From assembly GCA_002825515.1 (NCBI GenBank), contig PJET01000065.1:1-10202 (forward strand): a stretch of 10,202 nucleotides of DNA, written 5' to 3'. Source of the stretch: Candidatus Thorarchaeota archaeon MP11T_1 (GTDB taxonomy: Archaea > Asgardarchaeota > Thorarchaeia > Thorarchaeales > Thorarchaeaceae). The position numbers and the translations under genes are program-made. The notes beneath the pieces were generated by a model. That model made no database searches, had not been told where the DNA came from, and saw only the letters and a program-made list of their open reading frames with translations. This document shows, piece by piece, positions 1 to 6,794 of this stretch; the first letter of the stretch is position 1; each line of letters begins with the position of its first letter.

Positions 1-2014
1 GGTCGACAAGATTGGATTCGTTTGCGTCCTCACTCAGTTTCGAGAGAGGACGACTCACCTGAACATAGTCCATAATATCAATATTAGCCAAAATTGCACT
101 ACGGGCAGTTTTTGACAGCCTGTACCCTTTCTCCACCTTCTCGAAAATTCCTTGTTTCTCCAACCAATTAAAGAGAGAATTGAAGAAACTCTTCATTTCA
201 GCAGAGTATTCCATGTCAACAGTTCCTTTGAAAGTACCCTTAACAAAATCCATGAAACTATCAGCTAGGTCTTTCCGGACAAATGTCCTTACGTTAACGG
301 TATCTCGAATCAAGATACTTATTGCCAAACTTGGATACAACACACCAGGATTCAGAGGTTCGATTGGACGATGTAGGAGTTTCTCCACTATATCCCTAAC
401 AATTGGCCCATCTCCGGCTGGATCTTCAAATGCTAGATATACTCTTCCTCCACGTTGTGCAAGATCGTATTCACCAATTCGACCTGCAACCTGCAGATAT
501 CTTGAGCGTGTTTCGAGGAAGTACATGCTCCGATCGAATAGAATAAGGACGCAGTCGAATGGGAAGCTAATCCCCGAAGTTATTCCTGTTGTTGAAACAA
601 CAGTCTTGATTCCTTTTTTCCGGATTTCACGTTCCAATCTCTCGCGAACACCAGCATCCAAACCCGAATGATGAAACGCGATACCATACTTCAAGGTATC
701 TGCTAGTCTATTGCTCAATGGAAGGTCTTCGCCAGATCCGACTATTCGATTCACAAGATCCTTGTCTATTTCCCTTGGATGCGTTCTAGCAAGTCTCCGT
801 GCAACACCTTGAGCCCGAAATCTCGAACTTACCACGATTAAAATTGACTTGTTCTTGTAGTCTATGAAGTGATTCATCACAGCATCCAGAATATCATCTT
901 GAGCTGAACTGGTCCTTTGTGTACCATCACTACTGACTATCTCGAATTGATCTCCAACTTGACTCACAATGAATTCATCTGGAACTAGTCTAACATTTGG
1001 TCTGAAGACTTTGGCGTTGAGCCAACTGGTGACTTCTTCGGTTTCACCAAAACGGGAAGATAGTGTAACAATCTGGGAAACACCTTTCAACAGAGTGATA
1101 ATTGTGTCCAATTTTGTACTTCTATCTGCTCCTAGGCTTTGTGGTGTGACAGCCATGACTGAATCTAGTTCAGTAAGTTCATCGACCACAGTGAGTCTTA
1201 AATCATCAGTCCAATTCTTCTTTTGCAGCAATGCAGATGCAAAGGACTCATACATTGCAATGATTAAATCTCCACCCTCAAGCTCTTTGTCTGTTGCTCT
1301 GCTTAGTCCATCATGACGGACAACAGAGTATCCCAGTTCTTTGAACAGGTTTCCATATTCCTCGACAATCTGTCTACTCAAAGATGTGTAGGGACTCAGA
1401 TATAGACATCTGATTCCCTTCTGTAGTCGCAACAGGACAATTATCATTGCGAGAAAGGTCTTTCCAGAACCAGGAGGCATCTGAATCACTAGATTTCCAT
1501 CAATATCCCCAACTTCACTGATGAATTTCTCTTGAGCCGGAAGTAAGCTCACGAAGTTCTTGTGTTTGAGTAGTATCTTTGCCGCTTGCTGGACATCAGT
1601 ACCTGTACCAACTGGTCCTCCCAGTCGTCCAATAGCAGCAAGAGCAAGTCGTCCCTCATGAGTGATCATGAACCCACGTTGTTTTCTCCCCTTGTCTCCT
1701 GTTGAGATAACGAACCCCGAGCGAATCAGTTTATTCATTGTTTCATAGATTGTACCTCCAGACATTAAGGTCTGACGTAAATTTTCATATTCAGCCTGTT
1801 GTTGTGATTTCTCGTTACGCGATGCCACCACAGGCTTTCTCACTCCCTCTAGAGAGATCATACCCTCTACAATCCCATCCCAACCAAGAGTGGGAACAAT
1901 CTCTCCGGTCTGAGGACTCAATACCTGAAGAATCTCCATCGCATGGCGGTTACTAAGGGCTTTCAACTGCTCTCTTAATTTTGAGAGATCTTCGTCCTCC
2001 TTCCTCTTAGACAT
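1..2014 (-). CDS. Ski2/Hel308-like DExx helicase with N-terminal winged-helix domain, 3' end outside window
   Basis: At least 671 codons are open from the ATG at 2014 to the left edge, so the C-terminus is missing. A GGTGAT Shine-Dalgarno sequence (plus 2019-2024) with a 4-nt spacer supports this start. Residues about 14-131 look like an ArsR/PadR-type winged helix (ALSNRHAMEIL at 19-29, then SGGTIYETMNKLIRSGFV). Superfamily 2 helicase motifs follow in Hel308 order: Walker A GSGKT 182-186, motif Ia LYLSPYTSLSRQ, motif Ib-like IIAMYESF, motif II DELT 278-281, motif III position SSR 319-321, motif IV-like ILIVVSSR, AFHHSGL about 446-452, motif V STTGITSGISFP 474-485, motif VI QVAGRIGE 508-515. 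A second winged-helix-like segment (WLEKQGIFEKVEKGYRLS) lies near 617-634. Hel308 relatives unwind forked DNA with ATP; Ski2 and Brr2 relatives act on RNA, so the substrate here is unknown. Motifs II, III and VI all depart from consensus, so a paralogue with altered ATP coupling is possible. It is divergent from sepF. Confidence 0.82.
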   Translation of the reverse strand, partial: MSKRKEDEDLSKLREQLKALSNRHAMEILQVLSPQTGEIVPTLGWDGIVEGMISLEGVRKPVVASRNEKSQQQAEYENLRQTLMSGGTIYETMNKLIRSGFVISTGDKGRKQRGFMITHEGRLALAAIGRLGGPVGTGTDVQQAAKILLKHKNFVSLLPAQEKFISEVGDIDGNLVIQMPPGSGKTFLAMIIVLLRLQKGIRCLYLSPYTSLSRQIVEEYGNLFKELGYSVVRHDGLSRATDKELEGGDLIIAMYESFASALLQKKNWTDDLRLTVVDELTELDSVMAVTPQSLGADRSTKLDTIITLLKGVSQIVTLSSRFGETEEVTSWLNAKVFRPNVRLVPDEFIVSQVGDQFEIVSSDGTQRTSSAQDDILDAVMNHFIDYKNKSILIVVSSRFRAQGVARRLARTHPREIDKDLVNRIVGSGEDLPLSNRLADTLKYGIAFHHSGLDAGVRERLEREIRKKGIKTVVSTTGITSGISFPFDCVLILFDRSMYFLETRSRYLQVAGRIGEYDLAQRGGRVYLAFEDPAGDGPIVRDIVEKLLHRPIEPLNPGVLYPSLAISILIRDTVNVRTFVRKDLADSFMDFVKGTFKGTVDMEYSAEMKSFFNSLFNWLEKQGIFEKVEKGYRLSKTARSAILANIDIMDYVQVSRPLSKLSEDANESNLVD

Positions 2015-2059
2015 CGCAATCACCGAGCCCTTGGATTGAGTTTGTGATAAAGGTTGGCT

Positions 2060-2077
2060 CCGAGTTATAATACTCGG
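2060..2077. promoter_or_regulatory. TATA-like core inside a perfect inverted repeat, divergent helicase/sepF promoter
   Basis: The sequence is CCGAGT-TATAAT-ACTCGG: two perfect 6-bp arms around an AT-only core, in the 102-bp gap between the divergent helicase and sepF genes. On the plus strand TTATAATA is a plausible archaeal TATA box about 45-50 nt before the sepF translation start. On the minus strand TATTATAA lies about 52 nt before the helicase ATG. Either would leave a short leader of roughly 25-30 nt. The symmetry suggests a dimeric regulator could compete with TBP, but the regulator and actual transcription start sites are inferred. Confidence 0.5.
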
Positions 2078-2113
2078 TCTTTTCTTCGTACATCGACTTT
2101 ATTCAACTGAACT

Positions 2114-2119
2114 GAGGTG
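2114..2119 (+). promoter_or_regulatory. Shine-Dalgarno sequence of sepF
   Basis: GAGGTG matches the core complementary to the archaeal 16S rRNA 3' end and sits 6 nt before the GTG at 2126. Its last three bases form the other in-frame GTG (2117-2119), which is therefore more likely part of the ribosome-binding site than the start codon. Confidence 0.6.
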
Positions 2120-2125
2120 TTAAGT

Positions 2126-2527
2126 GTGAGGTTCCTATTTAGAAGAAATCAAAGTTCTGACTCTCCTGAAGAAAAAACGGTACAAAGAAAATTTCCAAGT
2201 CTTGGTGTCTTCTCCCCTGCTAAGGATAACAAGCCAGAACGACTCCTCAGTCATGATATCAAAAGGCTTGATGAACTGGAGAAAATTCTCATCAGGTCAA
2301 AAAAACTTGAATCACTTGCCGATGTGCCATTCGTTGTGAATGAGATTCGTGAGGGCAACATAGTCTTGTTAGATATCTCACGACTCAATGATGGAAATGA
2401 TCAAACTCATCTCGAGCTACGACGAATAATTGAACGAATCCGTGGAGAAACACGTGGTTACATGGCTGAAATTGCTCTCGTCAATGATGGTTGTATGATT
2501 GTGACCCCTTCATTCGTTAGTTTCTAG
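2126..2527 (+). CDS. sepF: SepF-like cell division protein, FtsZ membrane anchor
   Basis: This encodes 133 aa from the GTG at 2126, or 136 aa from the in-frame GTG at 2117; the downstream start is preferred because GAGGTG lies at proper spacing before it. The N-terminus (V/M)RFLFRRN is a short hydrophobic/basic segment suited to an amphipathic membrane-targeting helix, followed by a charged linker to about residue 45. The C-terminal half carries the SepF core: a conserved-type segment DVPFVVNEIREGNIVLLDISRL, a helix with an LRRIIERIRG pattern, then YMAEIALVNDGCMIVTPSFV. Archaeal SepF tethers FtsZ to the membrane at midcell. No ftsZ is present in this window. It is the only plus-strand gene, divergent from the helicase and convergent on aCPSF1 with 4 bp between stop codons. 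The family call rests on pattern recognition of a short divergent protein. Confidence 0.77.
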   Translation: MRFLFRRNQSSDSPEEKTVQRKFPSLGVFSPAKDNKPERLLSHDIKRLDELEKILIRSKKLESLADVPFVVNEIREGNIVLLDISRLNDGNDQTHLELRRIIERIRGETRGYMAEIALVNDGCMIVTPSFVSF

Positions 2528-2531
2528 AGAG

Positions 2532-4448
2532 TCATCGAAGTTTCACAGTTTCTGTGACCATTGGCGCTTTTGTTTCCACATTTAGTGCCTTGTGGATAGT
2601 AGATGCTAGACCAATTGTTTTGCTTACTTCTCCATGTGCAACTAGAATTCTCTCAGGAACCGGGTTCACTCTCTTGACAAAGTTCAATATTTGTTTTCTA
2701 TCCGAATGCCCAGAGAAGCCCTCAACTGTCGTGACCTCCATATTCACTGGAACGACTGTTGTCTGTCCTTCACGATTCCTCATATTGACCTCTTTCCAAC
2801 CTTTCTGAATACGCCTACCTAGTGTACCTTCTCCCTGATAGCTCACGAAGCATAGCAGATTTTTCTCATCTGGGGCTAAGAGTCTGAAGTAGTCCACACT
2901 TGGTCCGCCGGCAAGCATACCTGATGTCGCCATGATAATACAGGGCTCAGCTTCGGTAATCTCTTCTCTCTGGTCCGGATTATCAACCTGAACAAAGATT
3001 TCGGATAGGAATGGATTCACTCCTTGATGGAAAATCATCTCTCGTATCTTCTTACTCAGTGCTTCTGGATGGGTGGTGTGAATTGCAGTAGCCTGTGCAA
3101 TCATTCCTTCAATAAACACTGGAACCTTTGGTATCCGTTCTTTGGTTACGAGGTCTTCAATAACTAGCATAATCTCTTGAGCACGTCCGACCGCAAGAAC
3201 CGGAATCAAGACCTTTCCCCCTCGATCTAGTGCTCTTTTCAGAATCTGTGCGAACTTACGTTCTACATCTTGCCTTGGTGGCATCTTATCAGTAGGATGG
3301 CCATAAGTACTTTCAATTATGAGCGTTTCCAACCGTGGAAAAGTGAACGTTGCAGGCTCAAGCAATCTGGTCCTACCAAACTTGAAATCGCCAGTGTAGG
3401 CCATGTTATACTGTCCATCTCCAATATGAAAGTGAACTATGGATGATCCGAGAATATGACCCGCGTTGTGAAGCGTGAGTCTAACATCAGGCGCGATATC
3501 AGTGACTTCTCCATAATTGAGAGGTATTGTATGTAGTATTGATTCCTTGACGTCTCTATCACGATAAGGTCTAAGCTTTCCCTCTCTCTCAGCTACTTCA
3601 AGATAGTCTAGCTGTAGAAGTGTAGCTAGGTTGAGAGTTGGATGAGTCATATAGACAGGACCACGATAACCATACTTGAAGAGGAATGGAACCATTCCAC
3701 AATGGTCAAGATGAGCGTGCGTGATTACTACTGCGTCTAAGTCATCGACACTAAACTCTGGCATATCTAACCGTGGAAATGCCTTACTGGGTGCACCAAC
3801 GTTTACACCACACTCAATCAGTACATTGCTCTCTGATGTTTGTAAGAACATGCACTGTCTTCCGACTTCTCTGAACCCTCCCATAGCTGTTAACCTGATC
3901 CAACCATTGTCCACAAGTTGGGGTCTGTGAATTCTCCTTCCAATCTCTCGGAATGATTTGTTACGAGTGGCTGCCTCAGACTGGATGATATATCGAATTT
4001 GTTTGATTAGTTTACTCTCAATTGGAGGAGTCCGCATAACATTGGGTCGCCAGAATGTCTGTCTTGTAATTTCTCTAAGCGTTGTACCGCTACGACCTAT
4101 AACAAGTCCGGGCTTTTGTGCTTCAATTATCACCTCGCCCCTTGATATATCAAAATCAATTGAAGTGATTTCCGCCTCACTAGGAACAAGCTCACGAACG
4201 GCTTTTTCGGTTTCCTCATGAGTCAACCTGACTTCGGGAGAAGATCTGACAACTATCCGTTTTCTCATTTTCCGAGCCAAGGCTTTGATTTTATCGCCGT
4301 CATCAATGAGTATCTTTGGAGCTTTTGAGTAGATTGCTATCTCTGGACCTTCATACTCGACTGTGCTAATAGCAGCTGATCTGGGTAGTGCTTTCTTTAT
4401 TACCTCTCTGATGTCAACGTATTCTTCTTGTTCATTATTGGGCTGCAT
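2532..4448 (-). CDS. KH-domain beta-CASP ribonuclease, archaeal transcription termination factor aCPSF1/FttA
   Basis: 638 aa, the usual full length. Residues about 1-145 form the two N-terminal KH-like domains, the second with a GxxG loop (GRSG 118-121). The metallo-beta-lactamase/beta-CASP nuclease follows: HAHLDH 244-249, GHILGS with His331, TGDF with Asp354, IESTYG with Glu379, SGHSD with His581 and VAHGE with His605, so all metal-binding and beta-CASP motifs are present. This CPSF73 homologue cleaves nascent RNA at U-rich 3' ends and ends transcription in archaea; it also has 5'-3' exonuclease activity in some species. The gene follows psmB after 125 bp, an order I recall from other archaea. 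Only a weak GTGAT ribosome-binding site precedes the ATG. It is intact, with no unusual features apart from its 3' end abutting sepF. Confidence 0.96.
   Translation of the reverse strand: MQPNNEQEEYVDIREVIKKALPRSAAISTVEYEGPEIAIYSKAPKILIDDGDKIKALARKMRKRIVVRSSPEVRLTHEETEKAVRELVPSEAEITSIDFDISRGEVIIEAQKPGLVIGRSGTTLREITRQTFWRPNVMRTPPIESKLIKQIRYIIQSEAATRNKSFREIGRRIHRPQLVDNGWIRLTAMGGFREVGRQCMFLQTSESNVLIECGVNVGAPSKAFPRLDMPEFSVDDLDAVVITHAHLDHCGMVPFLFKYGYRGPVYMTHPTLNLATLLQLDYLEVAEREGKLRPYRDRDVKESILHTIPLNYGEVTDIAPDVRLTLHNAGHILGSSIVHFHIGDGQYNMAYTGDFKFGRTRLLEPATFTFPRLETLIIESTYGHPTDKMPPRQDVERKFAQILKRALDRGGKVLIPVLAVGRAQEIMLVIEDLVTKERIPKVPVFIEGMIAQATAIHTTHPEALSKKIREMIFHQGVNPFLSEIFVQVDNPDQREEITEAEPCIIMATSGMLAGGPSVDYFRLLAPDEKNLLCFVSYQGEGTLGRRIQKGWKEVNMRNREGQTTVVPVNMEVTTVEGFSGHSDRKQILNFVKRVNPVPERILVAHGEVSKTIGLASTIHKALNVETKAPMVTETVKLR
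2543..2557 (+). terminator. possible sepF 3' hairpin inside the aCPSF1 3' end
   Basis: TCACAG-TTT-CTGTGA is a perfect 6-bp inverted repeat with a 3-nt loop, starting 15 nt after the sepF stop. A T-rich stretch (CGCTTTTGTTTCC, around 2564-2576) follows on the plus strand, as would suit archaeal U-tract-dependent termination. The same bases encode the T-E-T-V residues near the aCPSF1 C-terminus, so the symmetry could be incidental to coding. Confidence 0.3.
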
Positions 4449-4534
4449 AGATAATCACATCATAATCCTTGGCTACCATTGCCCTATGTTGTCTAATGCT
4501 CTATCCAGACACTCCTTATGCTAGACGAGCCTTG

Positions 4535-4551
4535 AGCGAGATTTTCCCGCT
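4535..4551 (-). other. small inverted repeat between psmB and aCPSF1
   Basis: On the minus strand AGCGGGA-AAA-TCTCGCT can form a 7-bp stem with one G-U pair and a 3-nt loop, 22 nt after the psmB stop. No T-run follows on the transcript, so it does not resemble a factor-independent terminator. It could be an mRNA 3' structure or processing site within a psmB-aCPSF1 transcript, or chance. The rest of the 125-bp gap shows no convincing TATA box. Confidence 0.25.
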
Positions 4552-4573
4552 AGATGTTCAACAAATTCAGTCA

Positions 4574-5227
4574 CTACTGGCCTTTCCAGATCTTCATGAT
4601 AGTTTCTTTGTCGACTTCTTGATATCCGTCTTTGTCAATCACACTACACAAGATTGAATTACCAGTTGCAGCATCTCTCTCGATTGCAGCGGCTATCGCA
4701 CTTACAGCTAATTCAATTGCTTTCTTTTTCGGTAGGTCGTCTTTGTAACCGTTTTCCAAAACACCCAATGCTACTGGAGAACCAGACCCATTGGATGTGA
4801 ATTTATCTGGAATAACAGAACCTACGAAATCTGTGTAAAAGACCTGTGGACCTTCGTCGTCAAAGCCTCCGACAAGAGATCCCAGCATGTAGAGTCCTCG
4901 TCCCTGAAACATAATATTACTTAGAAGTCGTGTTAGAGCCTTAACACGCATTGGTCTGCCTCTCTGAATCTCGAATAGCTTGGCTTCAGCTCTCAAAAGA
5001 TCCATGATTGCCTGAGCATCAGCTACAGATCCTGCAATTGTTGCACCAATCCGGTCCGTAATCTTGTAGATTTTCTTTGCAGTTTTATTAGCTATCAGAT
5101 ATCCCATTGTAGCTCTCTGGTCGCTAGCTAAAACAACGCAGTCTTTAGCAATAAGACCAACTGTAGTTGTTCCCGTCTTTAATTCATCCGGGGGTTGCAT
5201 ATTATGTTCCATATCAATAAACTCCAT
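4574..5227 (-). CDS. psmB: 20S proteasome beta subunit
   Basis: 217 aa from the ATG at 5227. The N-terminal propeptide ends at KTG before TTTVG, giving Thr20 as the nucleophile exposed by autocleavage. Counting Thr20 as mature residue 1, the catalytic Asp17 (in ASDQRATMG) and Lys33 (in KTAKKIY) fall in the expected places. GSVADAQ and the C-terminal GNSILCSVIDKDG segments are also typical. The subunit forms the inner beta rings of the archaeal 20S core particle and carries the protease sites. In-frame ATGs at codons 6 and 10 would give shorter propeptides nearer the archaeal norm; the codon-6 ATG has a GGAG nine nt upstream, so the start is uncertain. It lies between the FKBP gene and aCPSF1, all on one strand, and has a TATA-like box of its own. 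Confidence 0.96.
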   Translation of the reverse strand: MEFIDMEHNMQPPDELKTGTTTVGLIAKDCVVLASDQRATMGYLIANKTAKKIYKITDRIGATIAGSVADAQAIMDLLRAEAKLFEIQRGRPMRVKALTRLLSNIMFQGRGLYMLGSLVGGFDDEGPQVFYTDFVGSVIPDKFTSNGSGSPVALGVLENGYKDDLPKKKAIELAVSAIAAAIERDAATGNSILCSVIDKDGYQEVDKETIMKIWKGQ

Positions 5228-5270
5228 GTAGGAGATGAATTCTAGAGAACTAGTAACAGCTTCTGTCTAT

Positions 5271-5286
5271 TTTATGATTTTTTAAG
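5271..5286 (-). promoter_or_regulatory. TATA-like box upstream of psmB
   Basis: The minus strand reads CTTAAAAAATCATAAA in the 93-bp gap before psmB, about 50 nt upstream of the first ATG. This AT-rich run is the best TATA candidate there and would place a transcription start near 5252. The call rests on composition and spacing only. Confidence 0.35.
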
Positions 5287-5320
5287 GTTTTCTCAGTGAC
5301 CATAAGACTCCTGAGGGATT

Positions 5321-6118
5321 TTATGTCACGTTCTCTTTTGGACGGTCAAACGATACTACGAGCTTGACTTCCTCTGCATCGGGAAATACCTTCAAAGCAT
5401 CAGCTGCAATACCAATTTCCGCGTATGCAACATCCTGAATGTATCTAGTTTCTTTGGGCAATTCTATTGTTATGATTTTACGTGCTATTGAGAAATTAAA
5501 ATCATCATCAGGAATACCTGGCATTCTCCTCTTTACAACTGCTTTGATTTTATCCATTGGATCTGTTATTATCTCTCTTACAGTAACATCGAACTCAAGA
5601 TTTCGACCAGCCAGTGGACTGTTGAAGTCAACTCTGACTGACCTACCTAAAACAGCAGTAATGACACCACGTTCTTTCCCAAAAGTGATTGATTCTCCCT
5701 TTACAGGTTTTGACCCATGTTTTGCAAGCTTTGTCTTGGCAATCATCTTGACTTTTGCTGGGTCTCTTACACCAGCACCTCTTTCTGGTGGGACCACAAC
5801 AGTCTTGGACTCCCCAATCTTCATACCTACAAGTTTCTCTTCTAGTGCTGCAAGTAACCAGTTCCAACCAATAGCGACAAGCATTGGTTCATATCGGTCA
5901 TTCTCTCTGAAAATCATTGAATCCTTTGCAACGGCTTCCATAGTTGTATCAAATACAACTCCATCATCTTGTGTCGAAGCGCTATAATCGACGTAAATCA
6001 GACTATCCTTGCTCACCACACCCTCTACCTTCTTGGTAGTTTTCTTCGTGGTCTTCTTCGCTGGTTCCTTCTTGGCAGCTGATTTCTTCTTTGGCTTGGT
6101 AGCTTTCTTTTCAGACAT
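5321..6118 (-). CDS. FKBP-type peptidyl-prolyl cis-trans isomerase with lysine-rich N-terminal tail
   Basis: 265 aa. Residues 1-31 are a low-complexity lysine/alanine/threonine tail (AKKTTKKTTKK near 20-30). The FKBP domain follows: IYVDYSAS 41-48, VFDTT 55-59, and the archaeal segment RYEPMLVAIGWNWLLAALEEKLVGMK at about 75-100, then PPERGAG 110-116. An inserted flap domain of the SlyD/FKBP26 kind spans about 120-180, with DFNSPLAGRNLEF. The C-terminal part, about 186-265, resembles the extra domain of archaeal FKBP26. Such proteins catalyse proline isomerisation and act as chaperones in the cytoplasm. In the usual G-Y-G of this loop, which contacts FK506 in FKBP12, the Tyr is Ala115 here. 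A GAGGG ribosome-binding site lies 8 nt before the ATG. The gene follows the HemK-like gene after 67 bp. Confidence 0.93.
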   Translation of the reverse strand: MSEKKATKPKKKSAAKKEPAKKTTKKTTKKVEGVVSKDSLIYVDYSASTQDDGVVFDTTMEAVAKDSMIFRENDRYEPMLVAIGWNWLLAALEEKLVGMKIGESKTVVVPPERGAGVRDPAKVKMIAKTKLAKHGSKPVKGESITFGKERGVITAVLGRSVRVDFNSPLAGRNLEFDVTVREIITDPMDKIKAVVKRRMPGIPDDDFNFSIARKIITIELPKETRYIQDVAYAEIGIAADALKVFPDAEEVKLVVSFDRPKENVT

Positions 6119-6170
6119 ATCTGGTTCCCTCTGAGAGACTCCAAGAACGCATCTAGGCCCTGAGTGGCTT

Positions 6171-6180
6171 CATAAAATCG
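6171..6180 (-). promoter_or_regulatory. weak TATA-like box upstream of the FKBP gene
   Basis: The minus strand reads CGATTTTATG in the 67-bp gap between the HemK-like gene and the FKBP gene, about 55 nt before the FKBP ATG. It may give the FKBP gene a promoter separate from the upstream cluster. The match is modest. Confidence 0.22.
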
Positions 6181-6185
6181 TTTCC

Positions 6186-6794
6186 CTAGGGTCTATCTTT
6201 GAGCGTTCCCTTCAAAACTTGTATCTTTTCAAAGAATAGAGATTCTTCTGATACTCTTTCAACCCCAAGGCCGCACTCACTCATAGTCTTCCATATGGCT
6301 TCACTATCAGCTAAGGTAGATACAACGACAAACACTTGTCCCCCCTCAACCAAATGATCCACTGCTTGAGGAATGAATCTCTGAGTCACCTCAGCACCTG
6401 TGAGTCCTCCAATAAGTGCATGATCCAGATTGGTAGACATATCATCATTTGGGAGGTATGGAGGATTGAAAACGATTAGAGAGAACTTCACCAATGGGTC
6501 AAATGACGTGAGTAGGTCTGACTGGAAAACAGCACACTTATGATTAAGCGTGTGTCGTTTAAGGTTCTCATTGGTATTGCGGACTGCATCAAGTGAAACA
6601 TCAATACTAACTGCACTCTTGGCTATCTCAGCTCCTTTGAGTGTAATAAGACCTGCCCCACATCCGACTTCAAGAAAATCGTCATTTGGGGTGATATGTA
6701 ATGAATCTAGAAGGAGATAGGTATCTCCAGACGGAGGATATACATCAGGAAACACAATGAAGTTCCGAAAGTCAACCACCTTTCTCACACTCAT
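6186..6794 (-). CDS. HemK/PrmC (Mtq2-like) glutamine N5-methyltransferase
   Basis: 202 aa. It has the Mtq2-like entry motif VYPPSGDTYLLLDSL (18-32), SAM-binding motif I FLEVGCGAG (40-48), an acidic SIDVS after the second strand (63-67) and the catalytic NPPY at 110-113, which holds the target amide of glutamine. It lacks the N-terminal helical domain of bacterial PrmC, as expected for the eukaryotic/archaeal Mtq2 group, which methylates the Gln of the GGQ motif in release factor 1 together with a Trm112-like partner. No Trm112 gene is present here. Its ATG overlaps the ksgA stop (ATGA, 6791-6794), so translation is probably coupled. The methyl-acceptor is inferred from the family. Confidence 0.9.
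   Translation of the reverse strand: MSVRKVVDFRNFIVFPDVYPPSGDTYLLLDSLHITPNDDFLEVGCGAGLITLKGAEIAKSAVSIDVSLDAVRNTNENLKRHTLNHKCAVFQSDLLTSFDPLVKFSLIVFNPPYLPNDDMSTNLDHALIGGLTGAEVTQRFIPQAVDHLVEGGQVFVVVSTLADSEAIWKTMSECGLGVERVSEESLFFEKIQVLKGTLKDRP

Noticed and set aside
180..671. Plus-strand open frame of 163 codons opposite the helicase
   Set aside because: The minus strand here encodes helicase motifs V and VI; the plus frame is rich in Ser/Arg with no family resemblance.
4469..4657. Short plus-strand frame across the psmB/aCPSF1 spacer
   Set aside because: It overlaps the psmB 3' end antisense, lacks a ribosome-binding site and has no recognisable features.
5292..5315. CTCAG...CTGAG inverted repeat after the FKBP gene as a terminator
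   Set aside because: The stem is only 5 bp with a 14-nt loop and no T-run follows on the minus-strand transcript.
5439..5987. Long plus-strand open frame (182 codons) opposite the FKBP gene
   Set aside because: It is antisense to a clearly conserved protein, has no recognisable domain and reads as a reverse-strand shadow.
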